64,000 bases of DNA, taken from assembly GCF_963677715.1 (NCBI RefSeq), contig NZ_OY782495.1:1-64000 (forward strand), written 5' to 3'. The translations under genes were made by a program, and so were the position numbers. Positions 44,959 to 54,001 of the stretch are shown in pieces. Positions within the stretch are counted from its first letter, which is position 1; each line of letters begins with the position of its first letter. A model generated the notes under the pieces. The model made no database searches and was not told the origin of the DNA. It saw only the letters and a program-made list of their open reading frames with translations. The stretch comes from an uncultured Bacteroides sp. GTDB taxonomy: Bacteria > Bacteroidota > Bacteroidia > Bacteroidales > Bacteroidaceae.

Positions 44959-46284
44959 ATGAAGACAGATTTAATTTATGCAATAGAAGATCGCCCCCCT
45001 TTTAAAGATGCCTTTTTTGCCGCTTTGCAGCATTTACTTGCTATTTTTGTTGCTATCATTACCCCTCCTCTTATTATTGCCGGTGCGTTAAAACTTGATG
45101 TGGATAAAACTAGTTTTTTGGTCTCTATGTCTCTTTTTGCTTCCGGTATTTCTACGTTTATTCAATGTAAACGGATCGGGCCGGTTGGCGCAAAATTGCT
45201 TTGTATACAAGGTACCAGTTTCTCTTTTATAGGTCCCATTATATCTACGGGCCTGGCCGGTGGCTTACCTCTTATCTTTGGCGTTTGCATGGCAGCTGCT
45301 CCGATAGAGATGGTCGTTAGCCGCACGTTCAAATACATGCGTACCATCATTACTCCTTTGGTATCCGGAATTGTGGTGCTTCTCATCGGTTTGAGTTTGA
45401 TAAAGGTAGGCATTGTCTCTTGTGGAGGAGGATATGCTTCAATGGATAATGGTACGTTCGGATCCTGGCAAAATTTATCTATAGCCGGCTTGGTGCTGCT
45501 TAGTGTGCTTTTCTTTAACCGATGTAAGAATAAATATCTACGCATGAGTTCCATTGTGCTGGGCATTTGCTTGGGTTACGTAATCGCTTTCTTTTTGGGA
45601 AAGTCGGATATGAGTTCACTTAGTTCCGCTTCATTGATGGGTTTTAATATCCCTATGCCTTTTAAATACGGATTAGATTTTAATATATCCTCTTTCATTG
45701 CCATCGGACTTGTTTATCTCATCACGGCAATTGAAGCTACGGGTGATGTTACGGCTAATTTGATGATTTCAGGGCTTGATATAGAAGGGGAGAGCTATTT
45801 GAAGCGTGTCTCGGGGGGAGTGCTGGCCGATGGAGCTAATTCTCTTTTGGCCGGTGTTTTCAATTCGTTTCCGAATTCCATCTTTGCACAAAACAATGGC
45901 ATTATTCAACTTACCGGTGTGGCGAGTCGTTATGTTGGTTACTACATTGCTGCTATGTTGGTTGTATTGGGCTTGTTTCCCATTGTCGGCACCGTCTTTT
46001 CGCTTATGCCCGATCCTGTTTTGGGAGGTGCCACATTACTTATGTTCGGCACAGTTGCTGCAGCCGGCATACGGATAATTTCTTCTCAGAATATAGGTCG
46101 CAAAGAAACCCTTGTTTTGGCAGTGAGTTTGTCATTAGGATTGGGTGTGGAGTTAATGCCCGATATTTTGACTAATGCACCACAAGCAATTAAAGGAATC
46201 TTCTCTTCCGGTATCACCACCGGCGGGCTTACAGCCATTATTGCCAATGTGGTGATACGCGTAAAAGATGAAAAAGCGGTTTAA
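44959..46284 (+). CDS. Nucleobase:cation symporter-2 (uracil/xanthine permease family)
   Basis: 441 residues from ATG 44959. Polytopic membrane protein with the NCS2 signatures: QHLLAIFVAIITPPLIIAGA near the start, a Gln-His pair in FAALQHLLA, and IEATGDVTANLMISG plus FNSFPNSIFAQNNGIIQLTG in the second half. Imports xanthine, urate or uracil by proton or Na+ symport; the exact base is not determined. Paired with the DUF5020 channel. Its stop overlaps the convergent radical SAM gene by 4 bp. Confidence 0.92.
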   Translation: MKTDLIYAIEDRPPFKDAFFAALQHLLAIFVAIITPPLIIAGALKLDVDKTSFLVSMSLFASGISTFIQCKRIGPVGAKLLCIQGTSFSFIGPIISTGLAGGLPLIFGVCMAAAPIEMVVSRTFKYMRTIITPLVSGIVVLLIGLSLIKVGIVSCGGGYASMDNGTFGSWQNLSIAGLVLLSVLFFNRCKNKYLRMSSIVLGICLGYVIAFFLGKSDMSSLSSASLMGFNIPMPFKYGLDFNISSFIAIGLVYLITAIEATGDVTANLMISGLDIEGESYLKRVSGGVLADGANSLLAGVFNSFPNSIFAQNNGIIQLTGVASRYVGYYIAAMLVVLGLFPIVGTVFSLMPDPVLGGATLLMFGTVAAAGIRIISSQNIGRKETLVLAVSLSLGLGVELMPDILTNAPQAIKGIFSSGITTGGLTAIIANVVIRVKDEKAV

Positions 46285-48383
46285 TTTTCTACTTGCAGGT
46301 TACTCATCTTATCAGTAATACTATATTGGAACGGCGGATACTCGTATAAACTGAAACGAGGTTCCGTCGTTCCTTCCGTATATCCCCAGATGGTAGCATA
46401 TTCTTCCGGCTCTTCGCCCATAGATGCCAGTTGGCGCAAATAGGCTGCTATTGATTTATTCTCAACGATGAATACCTTATCCATGTGGTCTATAATGGGA
46501 CTATGCCGCCGTGTTCCGTCGTGGTCAAATTTAAGAATTCGTTGCCCCTCCGCTGTGATGCCTATGGTAGTAAATGTCATACTTTTGCCAATGGCAGGCA
46601 GATTAAGCACATTGCGGTCGGTAGCCAGAAAAGGCAAATGATGATTCTTTAGGAAACGATTGATGCGTATGGCCGCCTCTTCGCCGGAATCGAGCAATGC
46701 GCACAACTCCTTCTTCTGCTCTTGTGTAAGTTCACCGGCCGATTTCTCTTCCAGCTGTTCTTGCATAGATCTACTATTGGGTGCAAACACAGCCTGATTT
46801 TCATTGAATCCTTTCACGGAGAAGGTATAATAACATACTACACCTAGTTTATTCAGTGTTTGTCGCAATTGAGTGGTATGTCCGCGCCGTGATGCTGCTA
46901 CAGTGTATACCAATTGATTCGTAATCAGCCATCCTGCCGAAAGAATCTTTTCAATGGCTTTTCGTGCTTCGGCCGTCACTTCAAGCGGCGTTTGGAAGTG
47001 TGTTTGAAGAATGAATTGCTTAACCCCAATTGCTGATGCTTTTTCTTTAAATTCTCTGAGAACTTCTATCAAATCATCGTCGATGCGCATAGGCAGGTAA
47101 GCCGGGAGCCTTGAGCCCAGACGCACTCGTTGCAATTCCGCATATTTTTCACCTTCAGGCCGGCTCTCATTTGCTTTTCGTTTGCGTACAGCCATTCTAT
47201 AAACAGCTTCGAGAATATTCTTTAGCGTTTTGTTCTGACTCATCAATGCATCTCCCCCCGTTATCAAAATATCACGCAACTGTGTGTCTTCTTCGAAATA
47301 ATTCATCAGCCGTCGCAGCTTTTTGTCCCATGATTCTTTGGGTTTCAAAGACTCCAACTCAAAGTTGAGACGTTCACTTTGAAAATCGTACATACGTTGG
47401 CAAGAAGCACATAGTCCGCCGCAGGCGCGTCCCATCGTATCGGGAATCAATATAGCCACTTCCGGATATCGGCGATGAATGTTATGTCCTTCGGGTAGTA
47501 ACCATCCGGCAGCATTCGGCTTTCCTGTCTCTACTATATCCTCTTTTTCCCAGGCACGGATATTGCCGTAGGTGTTTATCAATTCAGGAGAATACAGAAT
47601 GTAGCTTCTGATGGCCTCATCGTCATATCCGCCTTCGTCCTGCACGTTGAGCAACGATAGATAATAAGGTGTGGCAAAAAAGGGCATGCCTTTCTTTTTG
47701 GCGCACCCCAATAGTTCCATGGTTTCGTCCGAAAGAGAGTTGTTTAGCAGCCGATTAATTTCATTAGGGTTTTTTGCCGCCATGGATAGCTGAAAACGAT
47801 AATTGTTCCACCAATTGCTTACTAGTATGTATTTTTCTTCTTTTGTAGTTCCTTCATCAAAGTGAAAGCGAGATTGAGAGGCCTTCCTCTGCTCTATTCT
47901 GGTTATTAATAAGTGAAGCATGCGTTCTTTGTTTTGCGCTCGTATCTGCATCACCTCCTTATCAAGGCCCGTATTCCATTTCCCCGTTAATTTTTTAATC
48001 TTATCTATAGACGGTTTGGGTATATCGGAGTCTTTTAATCTGCGGAATTGAAAAAATAAGTCTAAAAATAAATCCGTGGTCATTTCTGCACCTTCGGTTT
48101 TGTTTGTCAGGAATCTCCAGAGAAGCGACAGGGTATTTACCTTCATTTCTTCTCCGGTAGAGAGCTCATTGATGGTTGTGCCATCATAATCAATAAAAAG
48201 TCGAATTTGCTCGCCCATCCTGCCTTCTGTTTTCAAACAGAGAGAAACGTACTCATTCATTCTTAGCCTGAAATCGCTTTCATTGAGGCAGCTTTCGGCT
48301 AAAGAGGTGAGTTCGGGAAACTCTTGTTTATACAATTGCTTGAGTTGAGAAAGGTTGAGAGACAGCATTTTCTTTTGTTTCAT
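46281..48383 (-). CDS. KamA-family radical SAM protein, long form
   Basis: 700 residues, much longer than lysine 2,3-aminomutase (about 420). A ~290-residue helical N-terminal extension precedes the radical SAM core with the cluster motif CGGLCASCQRMYDF (C-x3-C-x2-C, near residue 318), DILITGGDALMSQNKTL and the KamA-like RVRLGSRLPAYLPMRIDDDL. The C-terminus has LATDRNVLNLPAIGKSMTF. PLP-binding Lys not identified with certainty. Substrate and product unknown; an amino-acid mutase activity is inferred only from the family. Confidence 0.85.
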   Translation of the reverse strand: MKQKKMLSLNLSQLKQLYKQEFPELTSLAESCLNESDFRLRMNEYVSLCLKTEGRMGEQIRLFIDYDGTTINELSTGEEMKVNTLSLLWRFLTNKTEGAEMTTDLFLDLFFQFRRLKDSDIPKPSIDKIKKLTGKWNTGLDKEVMQIRAQNKERMLHLLITRIEQRKASQSRFHFDEGTTKEEKYILVSNWWNNYRFQLSMAAKNPNEINRLLNNSLSDETMELLGCAKKKGMPFFATPYYLSLLNVQDEGGYDDEAIRSYILYSPELINTYGNIRAWEKEDIVETGKPNAAGWLLPEGHNIHRRYPEVAILIPDTMGRACGGLCASCQRMYDFQSERLNFELESLKPKESWDKKLRRLMNYFEEDTQLRDILITGGDALMSQNKTLKNILEAVYRMAVRKRKANESRPEGEKYAELQRVRLGSRLPAYLPMRIDDDLIEVLREFKEKASAIGVKQFILQTHFQTPLEVTAEARKAIEKILSAGWLITNQLVYTVAASRRGHTTQLRQTLNKLGVVCYYTFSVKGFNENQAVFAPNSRSMQEQLEEKSAGELTQEQKKELCALLDSGEEAAIRINRFLKNHHLPFLATDRNVLNLPAIGKSMTFTTIGITAEGQRILKFDHDGTRRHSPIIDHMDKVFIVENKSIAAYLRQLASMGEEPEEYATIWGYTEGTTEPRFSLYEYPPFQYSITDKMSNLQVEN

Positions 48384-48435
48384 ACACGTTGTTCTTTGTA
48401 GATTAATACTTGATTTTCGGATAAATATAACAAAA

Positions 48436-48464
48436 AAAAGCGAAAGGTCTATCCTTTCGCTTTT
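48436..48464. terminator. Terminator between the hypothetical gene and the KamA-like gene
   Basis: 12-bp perfect arms AAAAGCGAAAGG and CCTTTCGCTTTT with a 5-base loop, located after the minus-strand gene ending at 48539. Confidence 0.85.
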
Positions 48465-48538
48465 AAATTACGCTTTTCTTAACAGTATCTACTTATTTGC
48501 TAACTTTTTGCTACAAATAAGTGGTTGAGGAGTCTCGT

Positions 48539-49174
48539 TTAGTCCTTTTTGTCTCCTTTTTTGCTCTTTGGTTCCTTTTTTGCCAATAATACGACATTAT
48601 ATACATATTCAGACATCCATTTTTCGGAATATCCTAAACGTTCTTTGTACTGACGTATAGCGGCAGCTGTTTTGTGCACTTCATCAGCTTTCCATACTGT
48701 TTTTGTACATACATCATGTATCGTTTTTTCCGTCATGCCTCGCAGCAACTTTTTAAAGATTGACGGAATCCGGAATTTCCATTGCATCAGATTTCCCATT
48801 AGCATCATCAGATCATTAGAGAATCCCTGATACATAAAAAGGTATGACTGTACGTCGTTTTGTGTTTTGCAGTTTTTCTTTACCGATGCATTTATTTCTT
48901 TAAAGAACTCTTCGCTGAGTCCATAATCTTGCATCAGCATCTTGCGTGCTCGCGATTTTTCTGCCAATCCCAGTTTTCCTCCTTGCGTGCTAACCTTGAA
49001 CATACGTTTAAAGTTAGCTACGTCGGGTACAAAATTGATGTTGGTAATTCCAAGGTTAACGGCTATCACTGCCTGAAAATACACGCGTGTCAGAGATACG
49101 AAGTCTTCTACGTTGCCTACTACTTTTTCGCCGGCATCGGATTCTTTCTTCAATAGTTTTGAGAATAAGCTCAT
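48539..49174 (-). CDS. Conserved-looking hypothetical protein, cytoplasmic
   Basis: 211 residues starting MSLFSKLLKKESDAGEKVVG and ending in a Lys-rich tail (KKEPKSKKGDKKD). Mostly helical, with Met-rich amphipathic stretches (YQGFSNDLMMLMGNLMQWKF). No signal peptide or membrane segment and no known motif. It is a single-gene unit with a -7 box at 49217-49224 and a terminator after it, so it is a real gene. Family not recognised. Confidence 0.72.
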   Translation of the reverse strand: MSLFSKLLKKESDAGEKVVGNVEDFVSLTRVYFQAVIAVNLGITNINFVPDVANFKRMFKVSTQGGKLGLAEKSRARKMLMQDYGLSEEFFKEINASVKKNCKTQNDVQSYLFMYQGFSNDLMMLMGNLMQWKFRIPSIFKKLLRGMTEKTIHDVCTKTVWKADEVHKTAAAIRQYKERLGYSEKWMSEYVYNVVLLAKKEPKSKKGDKKD

Positions 49175-49216
49175 CTTTTCAAAGTTATATGATTTATATT
49201 AAAATGAATGCGTTTG

Positions 49217-49224
49217 CAAATGTA
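49217..49224 (-). promoter_or_regulatory. -7 box for the hypothetical gene at 48539-49174
   Basis: TACATTTG on the minus strand, exact match, 43 bases before the ATG. Confidence 0.5.
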
Positions 49225-49458
49225 CCAAATAAAAACCACTTATAATACATAGTTGCTTATCAGCGTTTTATATTGTTTCTCCTTTTTTCTCTGCGACGAT
49301 TGGTCATTATCCGATTATAATATGCGGCATTCAATGGTAATCAATTTCAAGTTGACAAAAGTAACCAAAAAATTGAATAGTTCGTTCATTACGCCGCTTT
49401 TAGCTGAATCTTCTCAAAAAAAAGAGTTGTTTATATACGTTTATTTCAGGAAAGAATG

Positions 49459-49466
49459 TAATTTTG
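49459..49466 (+). promoter_or_regulatory. -7 box for the histone H1-like gene
   Basis: TAATTTTG, exact match, 35 bases before the ATG at 49501. Confidence 0.55.
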
Positions 49467-49500
49467 CCGATCATTATTAACGAAATATTAAAAAAGGATT

Positions 49501-49677
49501 ATGAAAGAATTGATAGAAAAAATTAGCCAATTAGTGGTCGAATTTAGTAAAGACGCAAACGCACAAGCTGAAAGTGGAAACAAAGCTGCCGGAACACGCT
49601 CTCGTAAATCATCATTGGAAATTGAAAAACTGATGAAAGAATTTAGAAAAGCATCTTTAGAAGATTCTAAAAAGTAA
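49501..49677 (+). CDS. Histone H1-like small protein
   Basis: 58 residues beginning MKELIEKISQLVVEFSKDAN, with a middle basic Ala/Ser stretch (NKAAGTRSRKSSLEIEKLMK) and a KEFRKASLEDSKK tail. Size, helical N-terminus and basic tail match the small Hc1-like histone proteins common in Bacteroidetes, thought to bind DNA. It has its own promoter box and a strong terminator, and codon use of a well-expressed gene. Confidence 0.85.
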   Translation: MKELIEKISQLVVEFSKDANAQAESGNKAAGTRSRKSSLEIEKLMKEFRKASLEDSKK

Positions 49678-49700
49678 TACGTTGATATTCGAAAACAAGG

Positions 49701-49727
49701 CAAGCCGCTCTATCAAAGAGCGGCTTG
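49701..49727 (+). terminator. Terminator after the histone H1-like gene
   Basis: Perfect 11-bp arms CAAGCCGCTCT and AGAGCGGCTTG, 5-base loop, then TTTTGTTT. Confidence 0.92.
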
Positions 49728-49809
49728 TTTTGTTTAGCATTCATGCTTGTTTTTTGATGGATTATGCATAACTTTGGCAAAGTCAAAATATAGCGTTAAA
49801 GTGTTGATT

Positions 49810-51075
49810 ATGAATGCTGATGTTCTCGAAAAGCTTAAGATATTGGCCGAATCGGCCAAATACGATGTATCCTGTTCTTCCAGTGGCACTAACCGTTCCA
49901 ATAAGAAAGGCGAACTGGGTAATACTGTAGGCGGATGGGGCATTTGCCATAGCTTTGCCGAAGACGGACGTTGTATTTCTCTACTGAAAATTATGCTTAC
50001 CAACCATTGCATCTACGACTGTGCTTACTGCATCAATCGAAGGAGTAATGATCTTCGTCGTGCCACCCTTTCGGTATCCGAGTTGGTGGGACTCACCATT
50101 GAATTTTATCGCCGTAACTACATCGAAGGGCTTTTTCTTAGCTCGGGCGTGGTGCGTAGCCCCGATTATACCATGGAGCGTCTTGTACGCGTGGCCAAAG
50201 ATCTTCGATTGGTACATCATTTTAATGGTTATATTCACTTGAAGAGTATTCCGGGTGCCAGTAGGGAACTGGTGAATGAAGCCGGACTATACGCCGATCG
50301 TTTGAGTGTGAATATTGAAATACCCAATGAAGAGAGCCTCAAACGCCTGGCTCCTGAGAAAGACTTCAAGAGTGTGTTTCAACCCATGAAATATATTCAG
50401 CAAGGAGTGCTTGAAAGTACTGAAGAACGGAAGAAATTTCGTCATGCTCCCCGCTTTGCACCCGCCGGGCAAAGTACTCAGATGATTGTTGGGGCAACTG
50501 CTGAAACAGATAAAGACATTCTCTACCTGTCTTCTGCCTTGTATAACCGGCCTACCATGAAACGTGTTTATTACTCCGGATATGTGTCGGTAAATACCTA
50601 CGATACTCGTCTGCCGGCTCTCAAACAACCTCCTTTGGTTAGAGAGAATCGCCTTTATCAGGCTGATTGGTTAATGCGTTTTTATCAATTCAAGGTAGAT
50701 GAGATAGTGAATGATGCTTATCCCGATCTTGATCTGGAGCTCGACCCCAAGCTATCGTGGGCTTTGCGCCATCCCGAACAGTTTCCGGTTGATGTGAATA
50801 AGGCCGATTATGAAATGCTGCTTCGTGTACCGGGCATCGGTGTGAAATCGGCTCAGCTCATTGTCGCTTCCCGTCGTTATGCCCGTTTGGGCAGCTATCA
50901 GTTAAAGAAGATAGGGATAGTGATGAAGAAAGCACAATACTTCATCACGTGCAACGAATTGTCTGTTCGCACGGTCAATGAAATGAGCCCTCAATCCATG
51001 CGCCAACTGTTGATGCCTTCTCCGCGTAAGAAGACGGACGACCGTCAATTACAACTCATTTTTGCCGACGAATGA
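49810..51075 (+). CDS. Putative DNA modification/repair radical SAM protein
   Basis: 421 residues from ATG 49810. The radical SAM cluster motif is NHCIYDCAYCINRRSND (C-x3-C-x2-C) near residue 65, followed by EGLFLSSGVVRSPDYTME and KSIPGASREL. The C-terminus carries a helix-hairpin-helix DNA-binding motif (ADYEMLLRVPGIGVKSAQLI). This matches the family of radical SAM proteins linked to uracil-DNA glycosylase-like partners. The next gene overlaps by 4 bp and encodes the usual companion. The lesion or modification handled is not known. Confidence 0.87.
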   Translation: MNADVLEKLKILAESAKYDVSCSSSGTNRSNKKGELGNTVGGWGICHSFAEDGRCISLLKIMLTNHCIYDCAYCINRRSNDLRRATLSVSELVGLTIEFYRRNYIEGLFLSSGVVRSPDYTMERLVRVAKDLRLVHHFNGYIHLKSIPGASRELVNEAGLYADRLSVNIEIPNEESLKRLAPEKDFKSVFQPMKYIQQGVLESTEERKKFRHAPRFAPAGQSTQMIVGATAETDKDILYLSSALYNRPTMKRVYYSGYVSVNTYDTRLPALKQPPLVRENRLYQADWLMRFYQFKVDEIVNDAYPDLDLELDPKLSWALRHPEQFPVDVNKADYEMLLRVPGIGVKSAQLIVASRRYARLGSYQLKKIGIVMKKAQYFITCNELSVRTVNEMSPQSMRQLLMPSPRKKTDDRQLQLIFADE

Positions 51076-51839
51076 TAATCTTCCTCTACGATAAAACTTT
51101 TGAAGGTCTGCTTACGGCTGTGTTCGATGCCTATTTTCGAAAGACTTTTCCGGATGTTCTGCTTGCCGAAGGAGAACCATTACCTTTATTTTATAATGAA
51201 GTATTTACGGTTTGTGCGGATGAAGAGAAGACGAATCGTGTGTGGAGCGGTTTACAGAAAAAGCTCTCCGCATCCGCCCTTTCGTGCATCACCACGTGTT
51301 GGTTGTCAGAATTACCCGATATAGATATGCTTCTGTTCCGTTACATTCGCAAAGCGATAGATGCTCCCCGCTCCATTGAAGTGAATTTTGGCGATCAGGA
51401 TGTGCTCGAAGTCTCTAAAGTATGGAAGAAGGTAGATTGGGAACAAACCCGCCTTATCCAGTTTGCCCGTTTTCAGAAAGCGATGGATGGTACTTTCTTT
51501 GCAGCCTTTGAGCCGCTTTACAATGTACTTGCCCTTACCATTCCTCATTTCAAAGACCGTTTTGCCGATCAGAAATGGGTCATTTACGATCTCAAACGCC
51601 AGTACGGTTACTATTACGATTTACAAACTGTTACTGAAATTACTTTTGATTCCCATGCTGCCCACCTTGTGAGCGGCATGCTCGATGAAAGTCTGATGGC
51701 CGAAGATGAAAAACTCTTTCAGAAACTCTGGAAGACCTACTTCAAGTCCATTGCCATTAAAGAACGTATTAATCCACGGCTACATAAGCAAAACATGCCT
51801 GTCCGTTTCTGGAAATATCTTATCGAAAAGCAACGGTGA
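51072..51839 (+). CDS. DUF4130-type partner of the radical SAM protein
   Basis: 255 residues starting MIIFLYDKTFEGLLTAVFDA, with the family-typical RLIQFARFQKAMDGTFFAAF, FADQKWVIYDLKRQYGYYYD and the terminal NPRLHKQNMPVRFWKYLIEK. Homologues in other bacteria are often fused to a C-terminal uracil-DNA glycosylase domain; here the protein stops after the DUF4130 part. Overlap with the radical SAM gene (ATGA) indicates co-translation. Probably acts with it on damaged or modified DNA (inference). Confidence 0.85.
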   Translation: MIIFLYDKTFEGLLTAVFDAYFRKTFPDVLLAEGEPLPLFYNEVFTVCADEEKTNRVWSGLQKKLSASALSCITTCWLSELPDIDMLLFRYIRKAIDAPRSIEVNFGDQDVLEVSKVWKKVDWEQTRLIQFARFQKAMDGTFFAAFEPLYNVLALTIPHFKDRFADQKWVIYDLKRQYGYYYDLQTVTEITFDSHAAHLVSGMLDESLMAEDEKLFQKLWKTYFKSIAIKERINPRLHKQNMPVRFWKYLIEKQR

Positions 51840-51947
51840 TTATTTCACACCAAGAAGCTCCACTTCAAAAATCAGCGTGCTTTTGAAATATTGAGATTGA
51901 CGCTTTCTCGAAAATAATAGCAAGTGTTTGATCGTAAATTTCAGAAC
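51840..51947 (-). pseudogene. C-terminal remnant of an FKBP-type prolyl isomerase
   Basis: A start-less minus-strand frame ends KSTLIFEVELLGVK at a TAA (51840-51842); this is the typical C-terminal strand of FKBP-type peptidyl-prolyl isomerases. Upstream residues (LLFSRKRQSQYF) no longer look like FKBP, so only about 15-25 residues of the gene survive. The break lies next to the AbiE-like module. Confidence 0.5.
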
Positions 51948-51995
51948 GATTGGGCCTGTTAATATGAGTATGCTGGATTTAATATCATTATACAA

Positions 51996-52961
51996 TTATT
52001 TATTATGGTTTATTTGTTGTAGTATAAAATGAAAAGATTCTGCTACATCCTTTTCTTCCGGTATTACTGAAAATGCTAACTGAGAAAGTTCGGAACGATA
52101 AGTATCTTTTAATTTATCCCATAAAGCAGGAAAATCGGTTGTCAGTGGAGATTGCTCTACTGTTTTTCCTTGCCAGTTTGTGGGAGTATCGAATGTTCGT
52201 TGGTCGTGAGCATATAGTTCAGCAAAATCTTTTTTGAAGCTATCTGAATACAAGTAAGCTTTGCATTGCTCGTCGTTAGCCAAAAAATATAAATCGTAGA
52301 AATGGCGAATTTTTGAAGCTATTGCCTTCACCGGATTTTCGTTGAAAGAAAATCGAACCACCGAAACCAGCTTTTCGACCATAGTCCGGGATTTGTCAAG
52401 TACATTGATTGAAAAGGGTTGTAGTCCGTATTCCTCTATGGCTTCTTTTTGGTTTATTATATGGAGATATTCCGCTATAAAAGAGGTGATTGTCTGTTTT
52501 GCGTAGGGATATGGATTGGCAAACGAGTTGATTTCTATAATTATCCGTTTTGGAGTACCACTGCTTAACCGGTTAGGAGTAACAACAGGATATTGAAATA
52601 CCGATTTGCGGAACATGGAACCTTTGCTTGTAATTTCGGGCTCGATAATTTCAGTAAGATCTGTTGTAATTTCTTTCTCTATCGAACGAGTTTTTGTTTT
52701 CAGGGCATTGCCAGTCAGGTTTTCGTTTATCATAGCAATGTCAATATCTTCAGAAAAACGATTTATCAAACGGTAGCCTTTAGATAGTGACGTTCCCCCC
52801 TTGAAAACGATACTGCCCGTATTTGCAGATAAAGCCAGCCTCTTAAGTACAGAGGTAATCCAATAGTCTTTCTCTACAAAATCGGGAGAAATTCCAAAGT
52901 GAGCAGCTGTAAGCTGAATCAACTCGGCAAAATCTTTTATATTGTTGTGTAGTGTCATCAT
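51996..52961 (-). CDS. AbiEii/AbiGii-type nucleotidyltransferase toxin
   Basis: 321 residues. The N-terminal nucleotidyltransferase site is intact: VFKGGTSLSKGYRLINRFSE followed by DIDIAM (G-[GT]-S ... D-x-D). The C-terminal half is helical (KAIASKIRHFYDLYFLANDE). AbiEii-type enzymes act as the toxin of type IV toxin-antitoxin pairs by transferring nucleotides, for example to tRNA acceptor ends in a related enzyme. It overlaps the upstream antitoxin-like gene by 4 bp. Phage defence by abortive infection is the known role of the family; activity here is inferred. Confidence 0.88.
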   Translation of the reverse strand: MMTLHNNIKDFAELIQLTAAHFGISPDFVEKDYWITSVLKRLALSANTGSIVFKGGTSLSKGYRLINRFSEDIDIAMINENLTGNALKTKTRSIEKEITTDLTEIIEPEITSKGSMFRKSVFQYPVVTPNRLSSGTPKRIIIEINSFANPYPYAKQTITSFIAEYLHIINQKEAIEEYGLQPFSINVLDKSRTMVEKLVSVVRFSFNENPVKAIASKIRHFYDLYFLANDEQCKAYLYSDSFKKDFAELYAHDQRTFDTPTNWQGKTVEQSPLTTDFPALWDKLKDTYRSELSQLAFSVIPEEKDVAESFHFILQQINHNK

Positions 52962-53677
52962 CTAATGTACCATTTTCGTTGGGTTGGCAGTATTTCGGCA
53001 GAAATTCCTATTTTATAAGTTGTCATGGGATTGAGTGCGTTGAAAAGAGCTGTTGTATCTTCGTCCGCATTGATTGTCTCAAGCATAGCCCCCAGCAATG
53101 CGATAGTTGCCGGGTTATATTTAAACGCCAGTTTTTTTACGGTAGTTATTTGTATTGGTGTAAGGGCTTTGAACAACATTAATAGTCTTTTACAAGCATT
53201 GTCTGGCATTGTATCGGGGATTTCTTTAAAAAATCGCAAACAGTCAAGGAGTTGAAGCAAAGGGATATTTTCTTTTGTAATCGTATTTTCTTGTTTTACA
53301 AAATTGATTCGATATATACCTCTTGTGATTGCCTTCTTTTCTCTTCTGGTGGCAATACGGAGAGAAGACGGAACCTGAGTTGTTAATCCCAAGTCGTTGA
53401 ATACAGAATAGCCTGTTAGATAGCCAATAGGCTTGCCGTTTTTTTTGATCAGGTCTTTTACTATCTGATATGTGTCGGGCTGCAATTCTCCAAACTTACT
53501 AATTTGTGGTTTGTAGAAGCGACCTTTGGAAAGACGACGGATTTTCCCCTGCGCTACCAGTGCATTTATTGCTTTATTGACAGCTTTTAGTCTGTTTACC
53601 TCTATCGGGAAATCTGATGAGGTGAATACAAACCCTATTGGAAATCGGTCTATATTATCTTTTATAATATCAATCAT
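52958..53677 (-). CDS. DUF6088/AbiEi-like antitoxin
   Basis: 239 residues with an N-terminal winged helix-like region (VNRLKAVNKAINALVAQGKI, RRLSKGRFYKPQISKFGELQ) and a following domain with YLTGYSVFNDLGLTTQVPSS, as in AbiEi-type antitoxins. These proteins repress their own promoter and neutralise the toxin without tight complex formation. First gene of the pair. A -7 box (53698-53705) and a 16-bp perfect inverted repeat (53710-53747) lie directly upstream and fit autoregulation. Confidence 0.82.
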   Translation of the reverse strand: MIDIIKDNIDRFPIGFVFTSSDFPIEVNRLKAVNKAINALVAQGKIRRLSKGRFYKPQISKFGELQPDTYQIVKDLIKKNGKPIGYLTGYSVFNDLGLTTQVPSSLRIATRREKKAITRGIYRINFVKQENTITKENIPLLQLLDCLRFFKEIPDTMPDNACKRLLMLFKALTPIQITTVKKLAFKYNPATIALLGAMLETINADEDTTALFNALNPMTTYKIGISAEILPTQRKWYIR

Positions 53678-53697
53678 TTGAATGGATATGTATGCCG

Positions 53698-53705
53698 CAA
53701 ATATA
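53698..53705 (-). promoter_or_regulatory. -7 box for the AbiE-like pair
   Basis: TATATTTG on the minus strand, exact match, about 21 bases before the start codon. A second box, TATCTTTG, lies at 53748-53755 beyond the inverted repeat. Confidence 0.55.
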
Positions 53706-53709
53706 AATA

Positions 53710-53747
53710 AAATAAGCGAGTTTTTACGGGCAAAAACTCGCTTATTT
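53710..53747. promoter_or_regulatory. 16-bp inverted repeat upstream of the AbiE-like pair
   Basis: Arms 53710-53725 and 53732-53747 are perfectly complementary (AAATAAGCGAGTTTTT on the left) with loop ACGGGC. It fills the gap between the two -7 boxes. It could be the operator bound by the AbiEi-like regulator or a terminator protecting the module from upstream transcription. Confidence 0.5.
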
Positions 53748-54001
53748 CAAAGATATTCATTAATACAACTTTAAGTAGTTATTTCAACGCGGTTTAAATG
53801 GTCGAAATTAATATACAGCAAGTCTGAATGATTTACCAATGTCTTGTCGTTTCGAGTTGAAAAGACTCCCGAAAAAGTGCAATAATCAAAAGTTGAGGTT
53901 TTATCTAATTGATATATTCAGTGATTACTTGTTTTTCAATAACTCGATTTTTTCTCTTTCATTCTTGTTTAATATTATTAGATTAAATGATAATTTAATA
54001 T

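Larger units (their letters stand above)
53678..54001. other. Intergenic region with AbiE-like promoter and operator
   Basis: Contains two -7 boxes and the large inverted repeat described separately. From about 53760 to 54000 no convincing gene is seen on either strand; the AT-rich frames have no start signals or protein-like composition. Confidence 0.5.
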
